A DNA stretch of 64,000 nucleotides, taken from JAPSGB01 sp963775185. GTDB taxonomy: Bacteria > Myxococcota_A > Polyangia > Polyangiales > Polyangiaceae. The number at the start of each line of letters is the position of its first letter. Position 1 is the first letter of the stretch. The stretch is from contig CAVZIE010000023.1 of assembly GCA_963775185.1 (NCBI GenBank), positions 60,571-124,570 of the forward strand, in the 5' to 3' direction. Made by a program: the position numbers and the translations under genes. Of the stretch, positions 1-8,283 are shown piece after piece. A model generated the notes under the pieces. That model searched no databases. It saw nothing but the letters and a program-made list of their open reading frames with translations, and was not told the DNA's origin.

Positions 1-1
1 G

Positions 2-367
2 GTGGAGCTCTCCACGCGCCAGGGCTACCGCGAGATGAAGAACAACATGACGATGGCGCGCCACTTCGGCCGCGAGCTCGCTGCCCTCGGGCGCACGCCG
101 CTGGAGCACGATCCGCGCATCGGCGCGGGCTCGACCGACATGGGCGACGTCAGCTTGAAGCTGCCCGCGATCCATCCGTACCTGGCGATCTGCGACGAGA
201 ACGAGGCGCTGTGCCACCAGCACCGCTTCGCCGCGTGTGCCGCGAGCGAGCGTGGCTTCGACGCGATGCTGGTCGCGGCCAAGGCGCTCGCCCGCACGGC
301 GATCGATCTGGTGGAAGACCCGGCGTTGCTCGACGCCGCCAAGCGCGAGTTCGCCGATGGCGCATGA
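2..367 (+). CDS. M20-family amidohydrolase, C-terminal part
   Basis: Only the last ~121 codons are present; the gene runs off the left edge, so the first in-frame GTG is not necessarily its start. The segment GAGSTDMGDVSLKLPAIHPY matches the C-terminal catalytic-domain signature of M20 metallo-amidohydrolases of the AbgB / ACY1L2 type, which hydrolyse N-acyl or aminobenzoyl-glutamate-like amides. The following His-containing stretch and helical tail also fit that family. The stop overlaps the start of the next lipoprotein gene by 11 bp, suggesting co-transcription. The exact substrate cannot be told from this fragment. Confidence 0.7.
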   Translation: MELSTRQGYREMKNNMTMARHFGRELAALGRTPLEHDPRIGAGSTDMGDVSLKLPAIHPYLAICDENEALCHQHRFAACAASERGFDAMLVAAKALARTAIDLVEDPALLDAAKREFADGA

Positions 368-773
368 CACACGCGCTCGCGGCGTCGCGCCATGGCTCGC
401 GCTCGTCGCGGCTGTAGCGTGCAGCAGCAGCGGCGGCACGAGCGGCAGCGGCGGCACGAGCGGCAGCAGCGGCACGAGCGGCAGCGGCGGCACGAGCGGC
501 AGCGGCGGCACGAGCGGCGCGAGCGGCAACGCCGGGATGGCTGGGAGCGCTGGCGCGGGTTGGTCGAGCGAGTGCACGCAGTGCGCCGGGCAGGGCTGCT
601 ACGATCCGCTCTACGCTTGCACCGAAGACTACGGTTGCGTGCCGTGCGTCAACGGCCTCGAGGACTACGCGGATCCGACGTGCCAAGCGAACCCGACGTA
701 CCGCGCGCTATGCGACTGCGTCGCCGCGAACAGCTCCGCCTGCGTCGCTGGCTGCGGCGCCTACTGCCACTGA
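357..773 (+). CDS. Small Cys-rich lipoprotein with Ser-Gly-Thr linker
   Basis: About 138 aa. A short charged start and hydrophobic ALVAAVAC segment give a probable lipoprotein signal peptide with acylated Cys near residue 21. A low-complexity linker of repeated SGSGGTSG units follows, then a ~70-residue domain with about ten cysteines beginning ECTQCAGQGC. This layout of lipobox, Gly-Ser spacer and Cys-rich module is common in Polyangia outer-membrane lipoproteins. The start was chosen because this ATG gives a signal peptide; it lies inside the end of the upstream amidohydrolase. Function unknown. Confidence 0.6.
   Translation: MAHDTRARGVAPWLALVAAVACSSSGGTSGSGGTSGSSGTSGSGGTSGSGGTSGASGNAGMAGSAGAGWSSECTQCAGQGCYDPLYACTEDYGCVPCVNGLEDYADPTCQANPTYRALCDCVAANSSACVAGCGAYCH
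427..522 (+). repeat. 18-nt tandem repeat encoding the lipoprotein linker
   Basis: Near-perfect tandem copies of an AGCGGCAGCGGCGGCACG-type unit, five to six copies with one degenerate. The unit length is a multiple of three, so copy-number changes would lengthen or shorten the linker without breaking the frame. Confidence 0.7.
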
Positions 774-781
774 CCGCGCTG

Positions 782-850
782 GTTCCGCGCCGGTCCGGCC
801 CACCCCCACAAACGAGAACACGTTCTATCTTGCCGGTCCGGCGCGGCCGG
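782..850. repeat. Two opposite copies of the GGTCCGGCGCGG palindromic element
   Basis: A reverse-oriented copy (782-800, reading TTCCGCGCCGG-T-CCGGC) and a forward copy (832-850) face away from each other in the 118-bp gap between the two lipoprotein genes. This is the first pair of the interspersed family in this window, and the only adjacent pair in this orientation apart from 58688/58873. Confidence 0.65.
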
Positions 851-891
851 CGTCGGGGACGGCTTCCGCGGACCCGGGCCGGCGTGCGAGC

Positions 892-1611
892 ATGACGGCC
901 ATGCGATGCTTTTCTGCGCTGGTGCTCGCGATTTCGATCGGCGGCTGCGGCGCGTCCACGCCCGCCGCCGCGCCGCCGCCGGCTCCGCCGCCCGCGCCCC
1001 CGCCGGCTCCGGCCGCGCCGGCTCCGGCTCCGGCGGAGTCCGCCGCCGCCGCCCCCAGCGCTACCGCGCCGGAGGCGCCCGCTGCGGGCGCGGAGGCGGC
1101 AAAGCCCGACGACCAGGCGCCGTCGCGCGACAAGATCTACCGCATGACGCCGCAGGGGCTCGACGTCGAGATCGGCGGCATGCTGCTGGTCGCGAACGCC
1201 AAAGCCGTGCGCGTCGGCAAGGGCTGGGGCGCCGACATCACGGTGATCGCGTCGTCGAAGGACAAGCAGCCGCACCTGCTGGCGAAGCCCGAGCACGGCC
1301 CGCTCGCGATCGCGGCGCGCGTCGATCGCGGTGGTGACGTCGAGAAGATCGGCGACAAGCGCTCGGGCGATGCGACGCTGGAGATCCGGGCGGGCGCCAA
1401 ACGCACGCTGAAGCGCCGCTGGCCGCCGGGCGACGCGAAGCCGCCGCTCGCCAAGCAGAGCGCGGAGCTCGAGGTCGGCCTGTGGGGGCTGGGCGCCGAC
1501 GCGGCGTCCTTGTATCCAGTGCGCGAGCTGTTCGTCGTGAAGGTCGTGGTCGCCGCGAACAACAAGGCGACCGTACTGGTCCAGCCGCCGGCGTCGGCGC
1601 AGGGCGAGTAG
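892..1611 (+). CDS. Ala-Pro-rich lipoprotein, function unknown
   Basis: 239 aa. The N-terminus MTAMRCFSALVLAISIGGC is a lipoprotein signal peptide with lipobox IGGC. A proline/alanine spacer follows to about residue 65, then an unrecognised globular domain of ~170 residues rich in Lys/Val. The start could equally be the second ATG, three codons in; no clear Shine-Dalgarno precedes either. The stop abuts the stop of the convergent enoyl-CoA hydratase gene without any gap. No catalytic motif seen; probably a periplasm-facing outer-membrane lipoprotein. Confidence 0.65.
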   Translation: MTAMRCFSALVLAISIGGCGASTPAAAPPPAPPPAPPPAPAAPAPAPAESAAAAPSATAPEAPAAGAEAAKPDDQAPSRDKIYRMTPQGLDVEIGGMLLVANAKAVRVGKGWGADITVIASSKDKQPHLLAKPEHGPLAIAARVDRGGDVEKIGDKRSGDATLEIRAGAKRTLKRRWPPGDAKPPLAKQSAELEVGLWGLGADAASLYPVRELFVVKVVVAANNKATVLVQPPASAQGE

Positions 1612-2400
1612 CTACACGCCGCGGAAGACGGGCTTGCGCTTCTCCGCGAACGCGACCAGCGCTTCCACGCGATCGGCGCTGCGAAGACAGTCGTCGTAGT
1701 ACGTCATCTCGAGCTCCATGCCGCGATCCATGCCGACGTCGTAGGAGGCGTCGATGGCGGCGAGCGCCGCCCGTTGCGCGATCGGCGCGCCGTCGCTGAT
1801 CGGCCGGATCCACTCGAGAGTGTCTTCGATCAAGTCCTTGTCCGCCGGCACCACGCGGTTGACGATGCCGAGCGACAGCGCCTCGGCGGCGTCGATGCGA
1901 CGACCGAGCAGGATCAGCTCCTTGGCCTTGGCCTCGCCGACGATGCGCGGCAGTCGCTGCGTGCCGCCGAGCCCCGGGATGATGCCCAGGGTCGTCTCGG
2001 GCAGCCCGACCCTGGCGCCCGCGGCGGCGACGCGCAGATCGCACAGCAGCGCGATCTCGAGACCGCCACCGAACGCCACGCCGTTGAGCGCGGCGACCAC
2101 GGGTACCGGCGATCGCTCGAGCCAGAGCAGCGCGCGGCGATACAGACGGAGCTGCTCGCGCACGGCGTTCTCGTCCATGCCCTTGCGCTCCTTCAGGTCC
2201 GCGCCGGCGCAGAACGCCTTGTCGCCCGCGCCGGTGACCACGATGGCGCGCAGCGCCGGGTCGGCGAAGATCGAGCGTCCGAGCTCCTCGAACGCCTGGA
2301 GCGTGCCGCGTGACAGCGCGTTCATGCGCTCGGGGCGGTCGATCGTGACGATCGCCACGCTCCCGCGCCGCTCGACCTTTACCGGCTGTTCGTCGCTCAT
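1612..2400 (-). CDS. Enoyl-CoA hydratase / crotonase family protein
   Basis: 262 aa, the normal length for the family. The crotonase fold is clear: the CoA-binding oxyanion segment AFCAGADLKE, then ALNGVAFGGGLEIALLCD and LPETTLGIIPGLGGTQRLP. Both glutamates that act as general acid/base in true hydratases are kept (GGGLE and LPET), so the enzyme is likely an active 2-enoyl-CoA hydratase in fatty-acid or branched-chain catabolism rather than an isomerase lacking one Glu. The ATG overlaps the TGA of the upstream aminopeptidase gene as ATGA, indicating translational coupling. Acyl-chain preference cannot be inferred. Confidence 0.9.
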   Translation of the reverse strand: MSDEQPVKVERRGSVAIVTIDRPERMNALSRGTLQAFEELGRSIFADPALRAIVVTGAGDKAFCAGADLKERKGMDENAVREQLRLYRRALLWLERSPVPVVAALNGVAFGGGLEIALLCDLRVAAAGARVGLPETTLGIIPGLGGTQRLPRIVGEAKAKELILLGRRIDAAEALSLGIVNRVVPADKDLIEDTLEWIRPISDGAPIAQRAALAAIDASYDVGMDRGMELEMTYYDDCLRSADRVEALVAFAEKRKPVFRGV

Positions 2401-5000
2401 TTCTTTCGCGTCCGTTTCTTGGCGGCCTTGCTGCGCGTGGGCGCCGCGACGGCCTTCTTGCCGAGGCTCGTGCTCTCGACCTTGCCGAGGCGCGCCTTCA
2501 GCTCCGCCAGCTCGTTTCTCAGGCCTTCGAGCTCGTCCTTGATGCGCTTGCGGTCGGCGGCGCCGCCGTCGGCCATGTCGCGCAGGGCCTCGCGCATGCG
2601 GCGCGCCACGCGGCCGTCGAGCTCGTGCGCCAGCGCGCGGTGCAACGCGGTACGCGCCTTGGCGTCGCCGAGCGCCTGGAGTGCGCGCACCACGTCGATG
2701 CGCAGGTACGGATCCTTGTCGTCGAGCAGATCCTCGAGCTGCTCGCGGACCTTTCGTTCCGTGGAGAGCTCCGCGAGGGCGGCGATGGCCGCGCGCCGTC
2801 CGCGCGTGGGTACGCCGTAGCGCGTGCGCTCGATCACCTGCGGAACGGCCTTGTCGTCGCGCAGCGCCGCCAGGCCGTCGAGCGTGCCGGCGCGCACCAC
2901 GTCGGCCCACGACGGCCGATCGATGAGCGGCAGCAGCGTCTTGAGCGCCAGCGGCTGGCGCGTACGACCGATGGCGCGGGAAGCCTCGGCCTCGACGAGA
3001 TAGCTCGGGTCTTTCTTCGCGATCGGCGCAAGCGCCGCGGCGGCGGGCTCGGTGCGGAAGTTCCCGAGCGCGGCCACGACGGCGCGCCGTACCTTCGGGT
3101 GAGCCTCGCCCAGGTGCCCGGAAAGCGCGGCGAAGCATTGCTCGCTCTTGATCAGGCCGAGCGCACGCGCCGCCTCGGCGCGAACCATCCATGTCTCTTT
3201 CTTGTTCGACAGCGCCTTTTCGAGCGCCGCGACGCTCGGCGCGTCGTCGCGCTTCGCGAGCGCCTCGGCCGCCGTCCAGCGCGCGCGCGCGAGCGTGCCG
3301 TGCTCCAGCTGCTGGCGCAGCATGTCGCCGGGTGCTTCCAGCGTCACCTCGGCGGCGACGCGCGAGTCCGGATCGAACGCGACCCAGGCCGGGCGCTCGG
3401 CGAGCTTGACGACCAACGTGTCGCTCTTGTCGGTGACGTTCTTCTTGTGGCGGCGCGTCTTGCCGTCCTTGGTCGCCACCTCGATCTCGAGCGGGTACGC
3501 GAAGATCGCCGTGTCGCCGGTCTTTTGCGTCTGTTTGGCGGTGACGGACAAGAGCCCTTCGTCCCACGCGACCGTGACCTTGAGCTGCGGATGCCCGGGT
3601 CGATACACCCATTGGTCGAAGAAGCGCTCGAGGGAGCGGCCGCTGGTCTCCTCCAACGCGCGCATCAGGTCGTTCGTCTCGACGATGCCGCCACCGTGGC
3701 GTGTCAGGTAGGTGTTCAGCCCGCGCCAGAACAGCTCGTCGCCGAGCTCACGGCGGAGCATGTGCAGCACCAGCCCACCCTTCTCGTACAGGTGGCGGTC
3801 GAACAAGTCGATCGGGTGCTCGTAGTCGCGGCACACGATGGGTCGCATGTAGCGGCCGTTCGCCTCGCTCAGGTAGGCGCCGAGGTCGCCGTGCACGCCG
3901 TAGTCGTACTCGTCGCGCCCGAGGCGATCCTCCCGCTCCACGTGCTCGAAGAACGTCGCGAAGCCTTCGTTCAGCCAGCCGTGCGACCAGTCGCGGCAGG
4001 TGACGTAGTCGCCGAACCACTGGTGGGCGAGCTCGTGCGCGACGAGATCCGCGCTGGTCGCGTCGAGCGCCGCGCGCTCGTCGATCAGTACGTACTCGTA
4101 CATGGTCGTCGCGGTGGTGTTCTCCATCCCGCCGAAGATGAAGTCGCTCACCACGATCTGCGAGTAGCGGCTCCACGGATAGGGCACGCCGGTCAGGCGC
4201 GAGAACAGCTCGATCATGCGCGGCGTCTCGCCGAAGCTACGGAGGCCGTCCGCTTTGCGTCCCGGCGGGACGTAGTACGTCACGGGCACCGATGTCGCCG
4301 AACCCGCGGGCGCTGCGGGCCGATCCTCGATCACGTCGAAGCGCCCTGCGACCAACGTCATCAGGTAGCTCGGGTGCGGGCGATCCATCTTGAAGTGGTA
4401 GCTCCACGGCTTCTTGCCGCGCGGCGTGTCGCTCTTGACGAGCTCGCCGTTGGACAGCGCGATGAAGCCGGCCGGCACGCGCACCTTGAGCTCCGTCGTC
4501 ATCTTGACGTGCGGCTTGTCGTGGCACGGCATGAAGTGGCGCGCGTCCTCGTCCTGGCACTGCGTCCACACCTGCTCCGGGCGATCCTTGACCTTGGCGT
4601 CGGGGGCGAGGAAGTACATGCCGCGGCGCGGCGTGGCGGCGTAGGCGATGCGAACGCGACCCCGCCTGGCGCGGGCCGGCACGGCGACGTGGATGCGATC
4701 GCCGTCGTAGTCGAAGCTCGCGCGCTCGAAGCCCTTGCCCACGTCCAGCTGTACGCGCGCGACGTCGAAGCCGACCGCGTCGAGCTCGAGCTGCTTCTCT
4801 TCCGGGGCCACCCGGTCGAAGTCGAGCGTGGCCGTGCCGGAAACCGACCGCGCGGCGAAATCCAGGGCCAGATCGAGGGCGAGGTGCCGGATCGCGAAGG
4901 GCCGCGAGCGCTCGTACTTGCGCTCCGTTCCGGCCAGGGCGAACGGCGAGGGCGCGGCGGCCGCGCAGCAACGGGCGTGGAGTCTGTGCGAGGTAGGCAT
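2397..5000 (-). CDS. M1-family aminopeptidase with C-terminal HEAT repeats
   Basis: 867 aa. An N-terminal beta domain leads to the exopeptidase motif GGMENT (GAMEN variant) and the zinc site HELAHQWFGD (H322, E323, H326) with the third ligand E345 in WLNEGFATFF, so HExxHx18E is complete. After the catalytic and beta-sandwich domains, residues ~560-820 form alpha-helical HEAT-like repeats. The end is a coiled-coil followed by a Lys/Arg/Ala-rich tail. The family removes N-terminal residues from peptides. There is no convincing signal peptide (MPTSHRLHARCC...), so location is uncertain. The stop overlaps the start of the crotonase gene. Confidence 0.92.
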   Translation of the reverse strand: MPTSHRLHARCCAAAAPSPFALAGTERKYERSRPFAIRHLALDLALDFAARSVSGTATLDFDRVAPEEKQLELDAVGFDVARVQLDVGKGFERASFDYDGDRIHVAVPARARRGRVRIAYAATPRRGMYFLAPDAKVKDRPEQVWTQCQDEDARHFMPCHDKPHVKMTTELKVRVPAGFIALSNGELVKSDTPRGKKPWSYHFKMDRPHPSYLMTLVAGRFDVIEDRPAAPAGSATSVPVTYYVPPGRKADGLRSFGETPRMIELFSRLTGVPYPWSRYSQIVVSDFIFGGMENTTATTMYEYVLIDERAALDATSADLVAHELAHQWFGDYVTCRDWSHGWLNEGFATFFEHVEREDRLGRDEYDYGVHGDLGAYLSEANGRYMRPIVCRDYEHPIDLFDRHLYEKGGLVLHMLRRELGDELFWRGLNTYLTRHGGGIVETNDLMRALEETSGRSLERFFDQWVYRPGHPQLKVTVAWDEGLLSVTAKQTQKTGDTAIFAYPLEIEVATKDGKTRRHKKNVTDKSDTLVVKLAERPAWVAFDPDSRVAAEVTLEAPGDMLRQQLEHGTLARARWTAAEALAKRDDAPSVAALEKALSNKKETWMVRAEAARALGLIKSEQCFAALSGHLGEAHPKVRRAVVAALGNFRTEPAAAALAPIAKKDPSYLVEAEASRAIGRTRQPLALKTLLPLIDRPSWADVVRAGTLDGLAALRDDKAVPQVIERTRYGVPTRGRRAAIAALAELSTERKVREQLEDLLDDKDPYLRIDVVRALQALGDAKARTALHRALAHELDGRVARRMREALRDMADGGAADRKRIKDELEGLRNELAELKARLGKVESTSLGKKAVAAPTRSKAAKKRTRKK

Positions 5001-5123
5001 GCGGGGAATCAACCGCTTAGCCGGGCGTCGCAGACCTCGCAAGGGATTCCAGCTTCCGGGCCGGCGAGGAAACCGCCGTCGGACGCCTGGGCGCCCCCGC
5101 CGCGAGGCGCTACACGCTTGTCC

Positions 5124-5489
5124 ATGATTGTCGTGACGAACCGCATTCCGGTGGCCGAGGGCCACCAGATCGATTTCGAGGATCGCTTCCGGAAGCGCGT
5201 CCACCTCGTGGACGAGGCGCCGGGCTTCGTGCGCAACGAGGTGCACCGACCGCGCCCGATGCGCTTCGATCGCGAAGCCGGGAAATGGGTCGACGACCCG
5301 GCGGGCCGGGGCCACTACGAGGTCAAGACCTGGTGGCGCACCCTGGAGGACTTCACGCGCTGGACCAACAGCCCGTCCTTTGCCGAGGCGCACCGGAACC
5401 GCCCGCCCAAGGAGATGTTCGCGGGTCCGAACGTGCTCGAGATCCACGAGGTGTTCCTGAGCACGGATCTCGACGTTCAACCCGATTGA
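5124..5489 (+). CDS. Antibiotic biosynthesis monooxygenase / heme-degrading HmoA-like protein
   Basis: 121 aa with the dimeric ferredoxin-like ABM fold. Typical elements are MIVVTNRIPVAEG at the start, FEDRFRKRVHLVDEAPGF, and W-rich YEVKTWWRTLEDFTRWTNS. The family includes IsdG/HmoA heme monooxygenases and quinone-forming monooxygenases; sequence alone does not separate them. It is divergent from the aminopeptidase gene, with 123 bp between starts. TACACG lies 7 nt before the ATG and no Shine-Dalgarno is visible, so the mRNA may be leaderless. Confidence 0.8.
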   Translation: MIVVTNRIPVAEGHQIDFEDRFRKRVHLVDEAPGFVRNEVHRPRPMRFDREAGKWVDDPAGRGHYEVKTWWRTLEDFTRWTNSPSFAEAHRNRPPKEMFAGPNVLEIHEVFLSTDLDVQPD

Positions 5490-5513
5490 TCGTGCACGGG
5501 TTTCGGATAGACT
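5486..5513 (+). promoter_or_regulatory. Probable sigma-70-type promoter
   Basis: TTGATC (5486-5491) and TAGACT (5508-5513) are 16 bp apart, followed by GGAGGGA at 5521-5527 and the ATG at 5536. Read by eye. Confidence 0.4.
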
Positions 5514-5535
5514 CGCTCGGGGAGGGAGAGTGGCA

Positions 5536-6182
5536 ATGACGAAGCCGAGGATGGCTGCATGGGGGGCGTTGCTGGTAGGGGGCTCGGTCCTGGTTGCCGC
5601 GTGCGGCAGTGACACGACGAGCGCGAAGCCCGGCACCGGGGGAAGTGGCGGCGACGCGGACGGCAGCGCGGGCACAGGCGCCGGCGGCAGCGCGGGACTC
5701 GGCGGTGCGGGCGCGGGGGGAGCTCCGGCGCGGCGGGCGCCAGCGGCACGGCGGGGAGCGCGGGTGCAGGCGGTGCAGCGGGAAGCGCCGGGGCGGCCGG
5801 CATGGACGGTGGCGCGGGCGCCGCAGGTAGCGCGGGCGCCGCGGGTGCGTCCGGGGCAGGCGGGGCGGACGCGTCGACGTGCCCTGCATCGGGGTACTAC
5901 CCGATGTCGGTGTCCGGCTCGGGATGCGGCGATCTGGACGCCACCGCGGCGGGCCAGCGCCTGGACGGGAGCGGTTGCAGCGGCTACTTCGAGAGCGACG
6001 GCAACGGCGTCTACGGCCAGGTGACGTTCGACGCGACAGGGAACCTGCCGGCCACGGATCTGACGCTCGGGACCGGCACCGCGTCGTGCACCGGCACCTC
6101 GTCGGGCGGCACGATCCAGCTCTCGTGCAGCGGCGACGCGGGGGCGTGCTCGATCACGATGACGTTTGCCGGCTCGCTCTGA
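5536..6182 (+). pseudogene. Gly-Ser-Ala linker lipoprotein interrupted by a poly-G frameshift
   Basis: The first part encodes a lipoprotein signal (MTKPRMAAWGALL...LVAACGSD) and a Gly-Ser-Ala linker. In the run of six G at about 5715-5720 the frame breaks. The next frame continues the same linker composition and then a ~100-residue domain starting STCPASGYYPMSVSGSGCGD, ending at 6182. One extra G would restore a single ~215-aa lipoprotein. The start has a good GGAGGGA site. Either a sequencing or assembly deletion, a real mutation, or a slippery phase-variable tract. Downstream it overlaps the convergent beta-helix gene by 29 bp. Confidence 0.6.
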
Positions 6183-7728
6183 TCGATCGTCGGCGACGTG
6201 ACGCGGCCAGGGCCAGCGCCGCGCACGCCCACAGTAGGCCCTGGCCACCGCCGCCGCCGCGTGTCGCGCGACAGCCGCAGCCACCACTGTCGCTGCTGCC
6301 GCTGCCGCCCGAGCTCGCGCCGCCGCTGCCGCCGGCATTGCCGCCGCTGCCGCCGGAGCTCGCGCCGCCGCTGCCGCCGGAGCTCGCGCCGCCGCTGCCG
6401 CCGGCATTGCCGCCGCTGCCGCCGGAGCTCGCGCCGCCGCTGCCGCCGGAGCTCGCGCCGCCGCTGCCGCCCGAGCTCGCCCCGGCCGCGCCGCCGCTCG
6501 AGCCGCCCATGCCCGCGCTTCCACCGCTGCCGCCGACCGCGCCGGTTCCCGCCGTTCCGCCGCTGCCGCCTGTGCCACCCGCGCCGGCGCTGCCGGCGCC
6601 GAGCTCGTATGCCCCGATGTCGATCGCGCCGACGCTGGTCCGGTTCTCGCGCGCCGTGGGCTGGACGTACTGATACGTGGGCAAGAGCGAGAACGCGCCG
6701 TCATTGCCCGGATCGGTTCCCGCGTTCACACACGCCGAGCCCGCGCTCAGGTGATAGTCGAAGCCCGCGGCGTCGACGAGGCACGTCGCGTTGCCGCTGT
6801 AGTTGTTGTTCAGCGTCGCGCTGCCCTGGTTCGTGATCGTGCCGCCCCCCTGGAAGATGTTGTTCTCGATCAGCGCGGGCGTGCTTGCATCGACGTTCAG
6901 GAACATGCCGCTGCCCTTGTCGTTCACGAACGTGTTGTTGATCACGAACAAGGCGTCGCTCGGGTTCGCGGCGTTCGGGCCCTCCTTGAGATAGCCCAAC
7001 ATGTTCGAGTTGGGGCTGCTCGGGGCTTGCTCCACCAGGTTGCCGATGACGTACGTCTTGCCGCCGTTCGGCACGTCGATCTCCCAGCTCTCGGTGCCGC
7101 CGCTCTCGCCCGTGAGCCGGTTGTACAGGATGTGCGTCTCGGCGGCGCGCGACTTGATCAGGTTGCCGATCTTCGCGCGATGCGACCAGTTGTACCGGAA
7201 GATCAGCTTGGCGACGTGGTTGATGTACAGGTTGTGCGAGTAGCCGTCGCCAAACCCGTTGCGATCGAACTCCGTATATTCGATCAGGATCGTGCTGCCC
7301 GCCTTGTCGCCCGCGAGGATGCCGTCTTCATTGTCGTGGAAGTAGCAGCCGCGCACCGTGAGGTTCGCGCCCTCCTGACGGATCCCGGCGCCGTTCTGCG
7401 AGCTCGCCGCCGCGCCGGTGAGCTCGATGTTCTCGACGACCGTGTCGTTGCCCTGGATGACCCAGATCGCCTTGCCCTGGGCGTTCTGGCCGGCGGCGTC
7501 GATCTTGGCGAGCCCGCCGACGCCGCGGATCGTCAGGTTGTTCTTGCTGATCGCGCACACGTCGCCGTCATAGGTGCCGGTCGCGTCGATCTCGATGGTG
7601 TCGCCGTCGGACGCGGCGGCGAACGCCGCGCACGGTTTCGCGTACTGCTTGCCGGGACCGACGGTGCGCGTAGCGGCCAGCGCCGGCGTCGCGGCAAGCG
7701 CCCCGGCCAGCAAGAACGAAGCTGACAC
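6154..7728 (-). CDS. Secreted right-handed beta-helix protein with MYXO-CTERM tail
   Basis: About 524 aa. After a signal peptide (…AGALAATPALAA) comes a parallel beta-helix domain, residues ~25-370, with Asn-ladder stretches such as NNLTIRG, VVENIELTG, ILIEYTEFDRNGF and IENNIFQGGG, typical of pectate-lyase-like polysaccharide-active proteins. A Gly-Ser-Ala repeat linker follows, then GCGCRATRGGG, a hydrophobic helix and SRRRRSIR: the MYXO-CTERM signal handled by myxosortase. The GTG at 7728 gives an uncharged signal peptide. An ATG at 7741 in another frame encodes MKRYRVSFVLAG, and one base removed near 7705 would join the two, so the true start is probably 7741 with an indel. Substrate unknown. 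Confidence 0.8.
   Translation of the reverse strand: MSASFLLAGALAATPALAATRTVGPGKQYAKPCAAFAAASDGDTIEIDATGTYDGDVCAISKNNLTIRGVGGLAKIDAAGQNAQGKAIWVIQGNDTVVENIELTGAAASSQNGAGIRQEGANLTVRGCYFHDNEDGILAGDKAGSTILIEYTEFDRNGFGDGYSHNLYINHVAKLIFRYNWSHRAKIGNLIKSRAAETHILYNRLTGESGGTESWEIDVPNGGKTYVIGNLVEQAPSSPNSNMLGYLKEGPNAANPSDALFVINNTFVNDKGSGMFLNVDASTPALIENNIFQGGGTITNQGSATLNNNYSGNATCLVDAAGFDYHLSAGSACVNAGTDPGNDGAFSLLPTYQYVQPTARENRTSVGAIDIGAYELGAGSAGAGGTGGSGGTAGTGAVGGSGGSAGMGGSSGGAAGASSGGSGGASSGGSGGASSGGSGGNAGGSGGASSGGSGGASSGGSGGNAGGSGGASSGGSGSSDSGGCGCRATRGGGGGQGLLWACAALALAASRRRRSIRASRQTSS
6290..6500 (-). repeat. Tandem repeats encoding the Gly-Ser-Ala linker
   Basis: Imperfect copies of a 24-30-nt unit (plus strand CCGCCGCTGCCGCCGGAGCT) encode GGASSGGSGG and GGNAGGSGG blocks before the MYXO-CTERM motif. 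All unit lengths are multiples of three. Confidence 0.65.
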
Positions 7729-7787
7729 GATATCGTTTCATTGCGGCGATGGTCGCCGCAGCGCCGGCTCCGGGCAAGCCTCGATGG

Positions 7788-7808
7788 GCCGGTCCGGCGC
7801 GGCCGGCG
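7788..7808 (+). repeat. Palindromic GGTCCGGCGCGG element, forward copy
   Basis: GCCGGTCCGGCGCGGCCGG. It forms the left member of an inward-facing pair with 8301-8317, enclosing gene debris; it lies ~50 bp upstream of the beta-helix gene. Confidence 0.6.
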
Positions 7809-7899
7809 ACGCGTTGCGCCACGACGAGCGTCGCGATCCCGGCGTTCCGGAGGGCGGCGGGGGCGCATCGGCACCACGCCCGGCCGTCGCGCGTCGTGG

Positions 7900-8000
7900 C
7901 GTTGCCAGCCCACCCGAGAACGGCATCGCGTCGTCGTAGCGCAGCTCGACCACTAGCTCGCCAGCGGTGTCCACGAACCCGACCTTGCGGTCGCCCACCT
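7900..8000 (-). pseudogene. Remnant of a WG-repeat protein (single repeat)
   Basis: The minus strand encodes VGDRKVGFVDTAGELVVELR followed by YDDAMPFSGGLA. This is the pattern of one WG/KWG beta repeat (G-F-[IV]-D-x-x-G-x-x-V-x-x-x-Y-D-D-A-x-x-F-S-x-G-L-A). No start, no further repeats and no intact frame surround it, so it is a fragment left by rearrangement, lying next to two interspersed repeats. Confidence 0.55.
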
Positions 8001-8045
8001 GAGAAATCCCCTCGATTTCAGGCGGAGAAAACGCGGGACCGATTC

Positions 8046-8084
8046 GGGTTGGGCGGAAGGGCGGAAGATTTGGGGATGGGCCCC
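8046..8084 (+). repeat. GGGCGGAAGGGCGGAAG repeat (family 2), forward copy
   Basis: Matches the copies at 27371 and 27640, including the following GATTTGGGGATGGG. Its inverted partner is at 8206-8226, and the GxxExxY remnant lies between them. Confidence 0.6.
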
Positions 8085-8088
8085 GTGC

Positions 8089-8211
8089 CTGCTCCCGATT
8101 CATGAGGCTCAGGTCATCACCTACCTGCGACTTTCACGCCTGCCCGTTGGCTTGCTCGTCAACTTCAACGTCACCGCCCTGCGGAATGGCTTGCGACGGC
8201 TCGTGAAACCT
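8089..8211 (+). pseudogene. C-terminal remnant of a GxxExxY protein
   Basis: The frame reads LLPIHEAQVITYLRLSRLPV then GLLVNFNVTALRNGLRRLVK. This corresponds to the highly conserved C-terminus of GxxExxY proteins (PD-(D/E)XK-like, PF13366), typically HEAQLLTYLKLTG..GLLINFNV..LK.GI.R. The N-terminal half with the family's GxxExxY motif is absent, and the fragment sits exactly between inverted copies of the family-2 repeat. GxxExxY proteins are known from 23S rRNA intervening sequences and as dispersed genes. Confidence 0.65.
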
Positions 8212-8226
8212 TCCGTTCTTCCGCCC
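8206..8226 (-). repeat. Family-2 repeat, inverted copy
   Basis: CCTTCCGTTCTTCCGCCCC, reverse complement of the GGGCGGAAGGGCGGAAG core with two substitutions. Confidence 0.5.
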
Positions 8227-8283
8227 CAGCGCATCCCGCGCGAGTATCACGCGCCCCGCGAGGCGCTCGACGCGAGATACCGG

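Noticed and set aside
2625..5489. Very long open frame opposite the aminopeptidase gene (954 codons)
   Set aside because: Antisense shadow of a GC-rich gene: composition is Arg/Ala/Gly/Val, no domain is recognisable, and only its last 121 codons are a real gene (5124).
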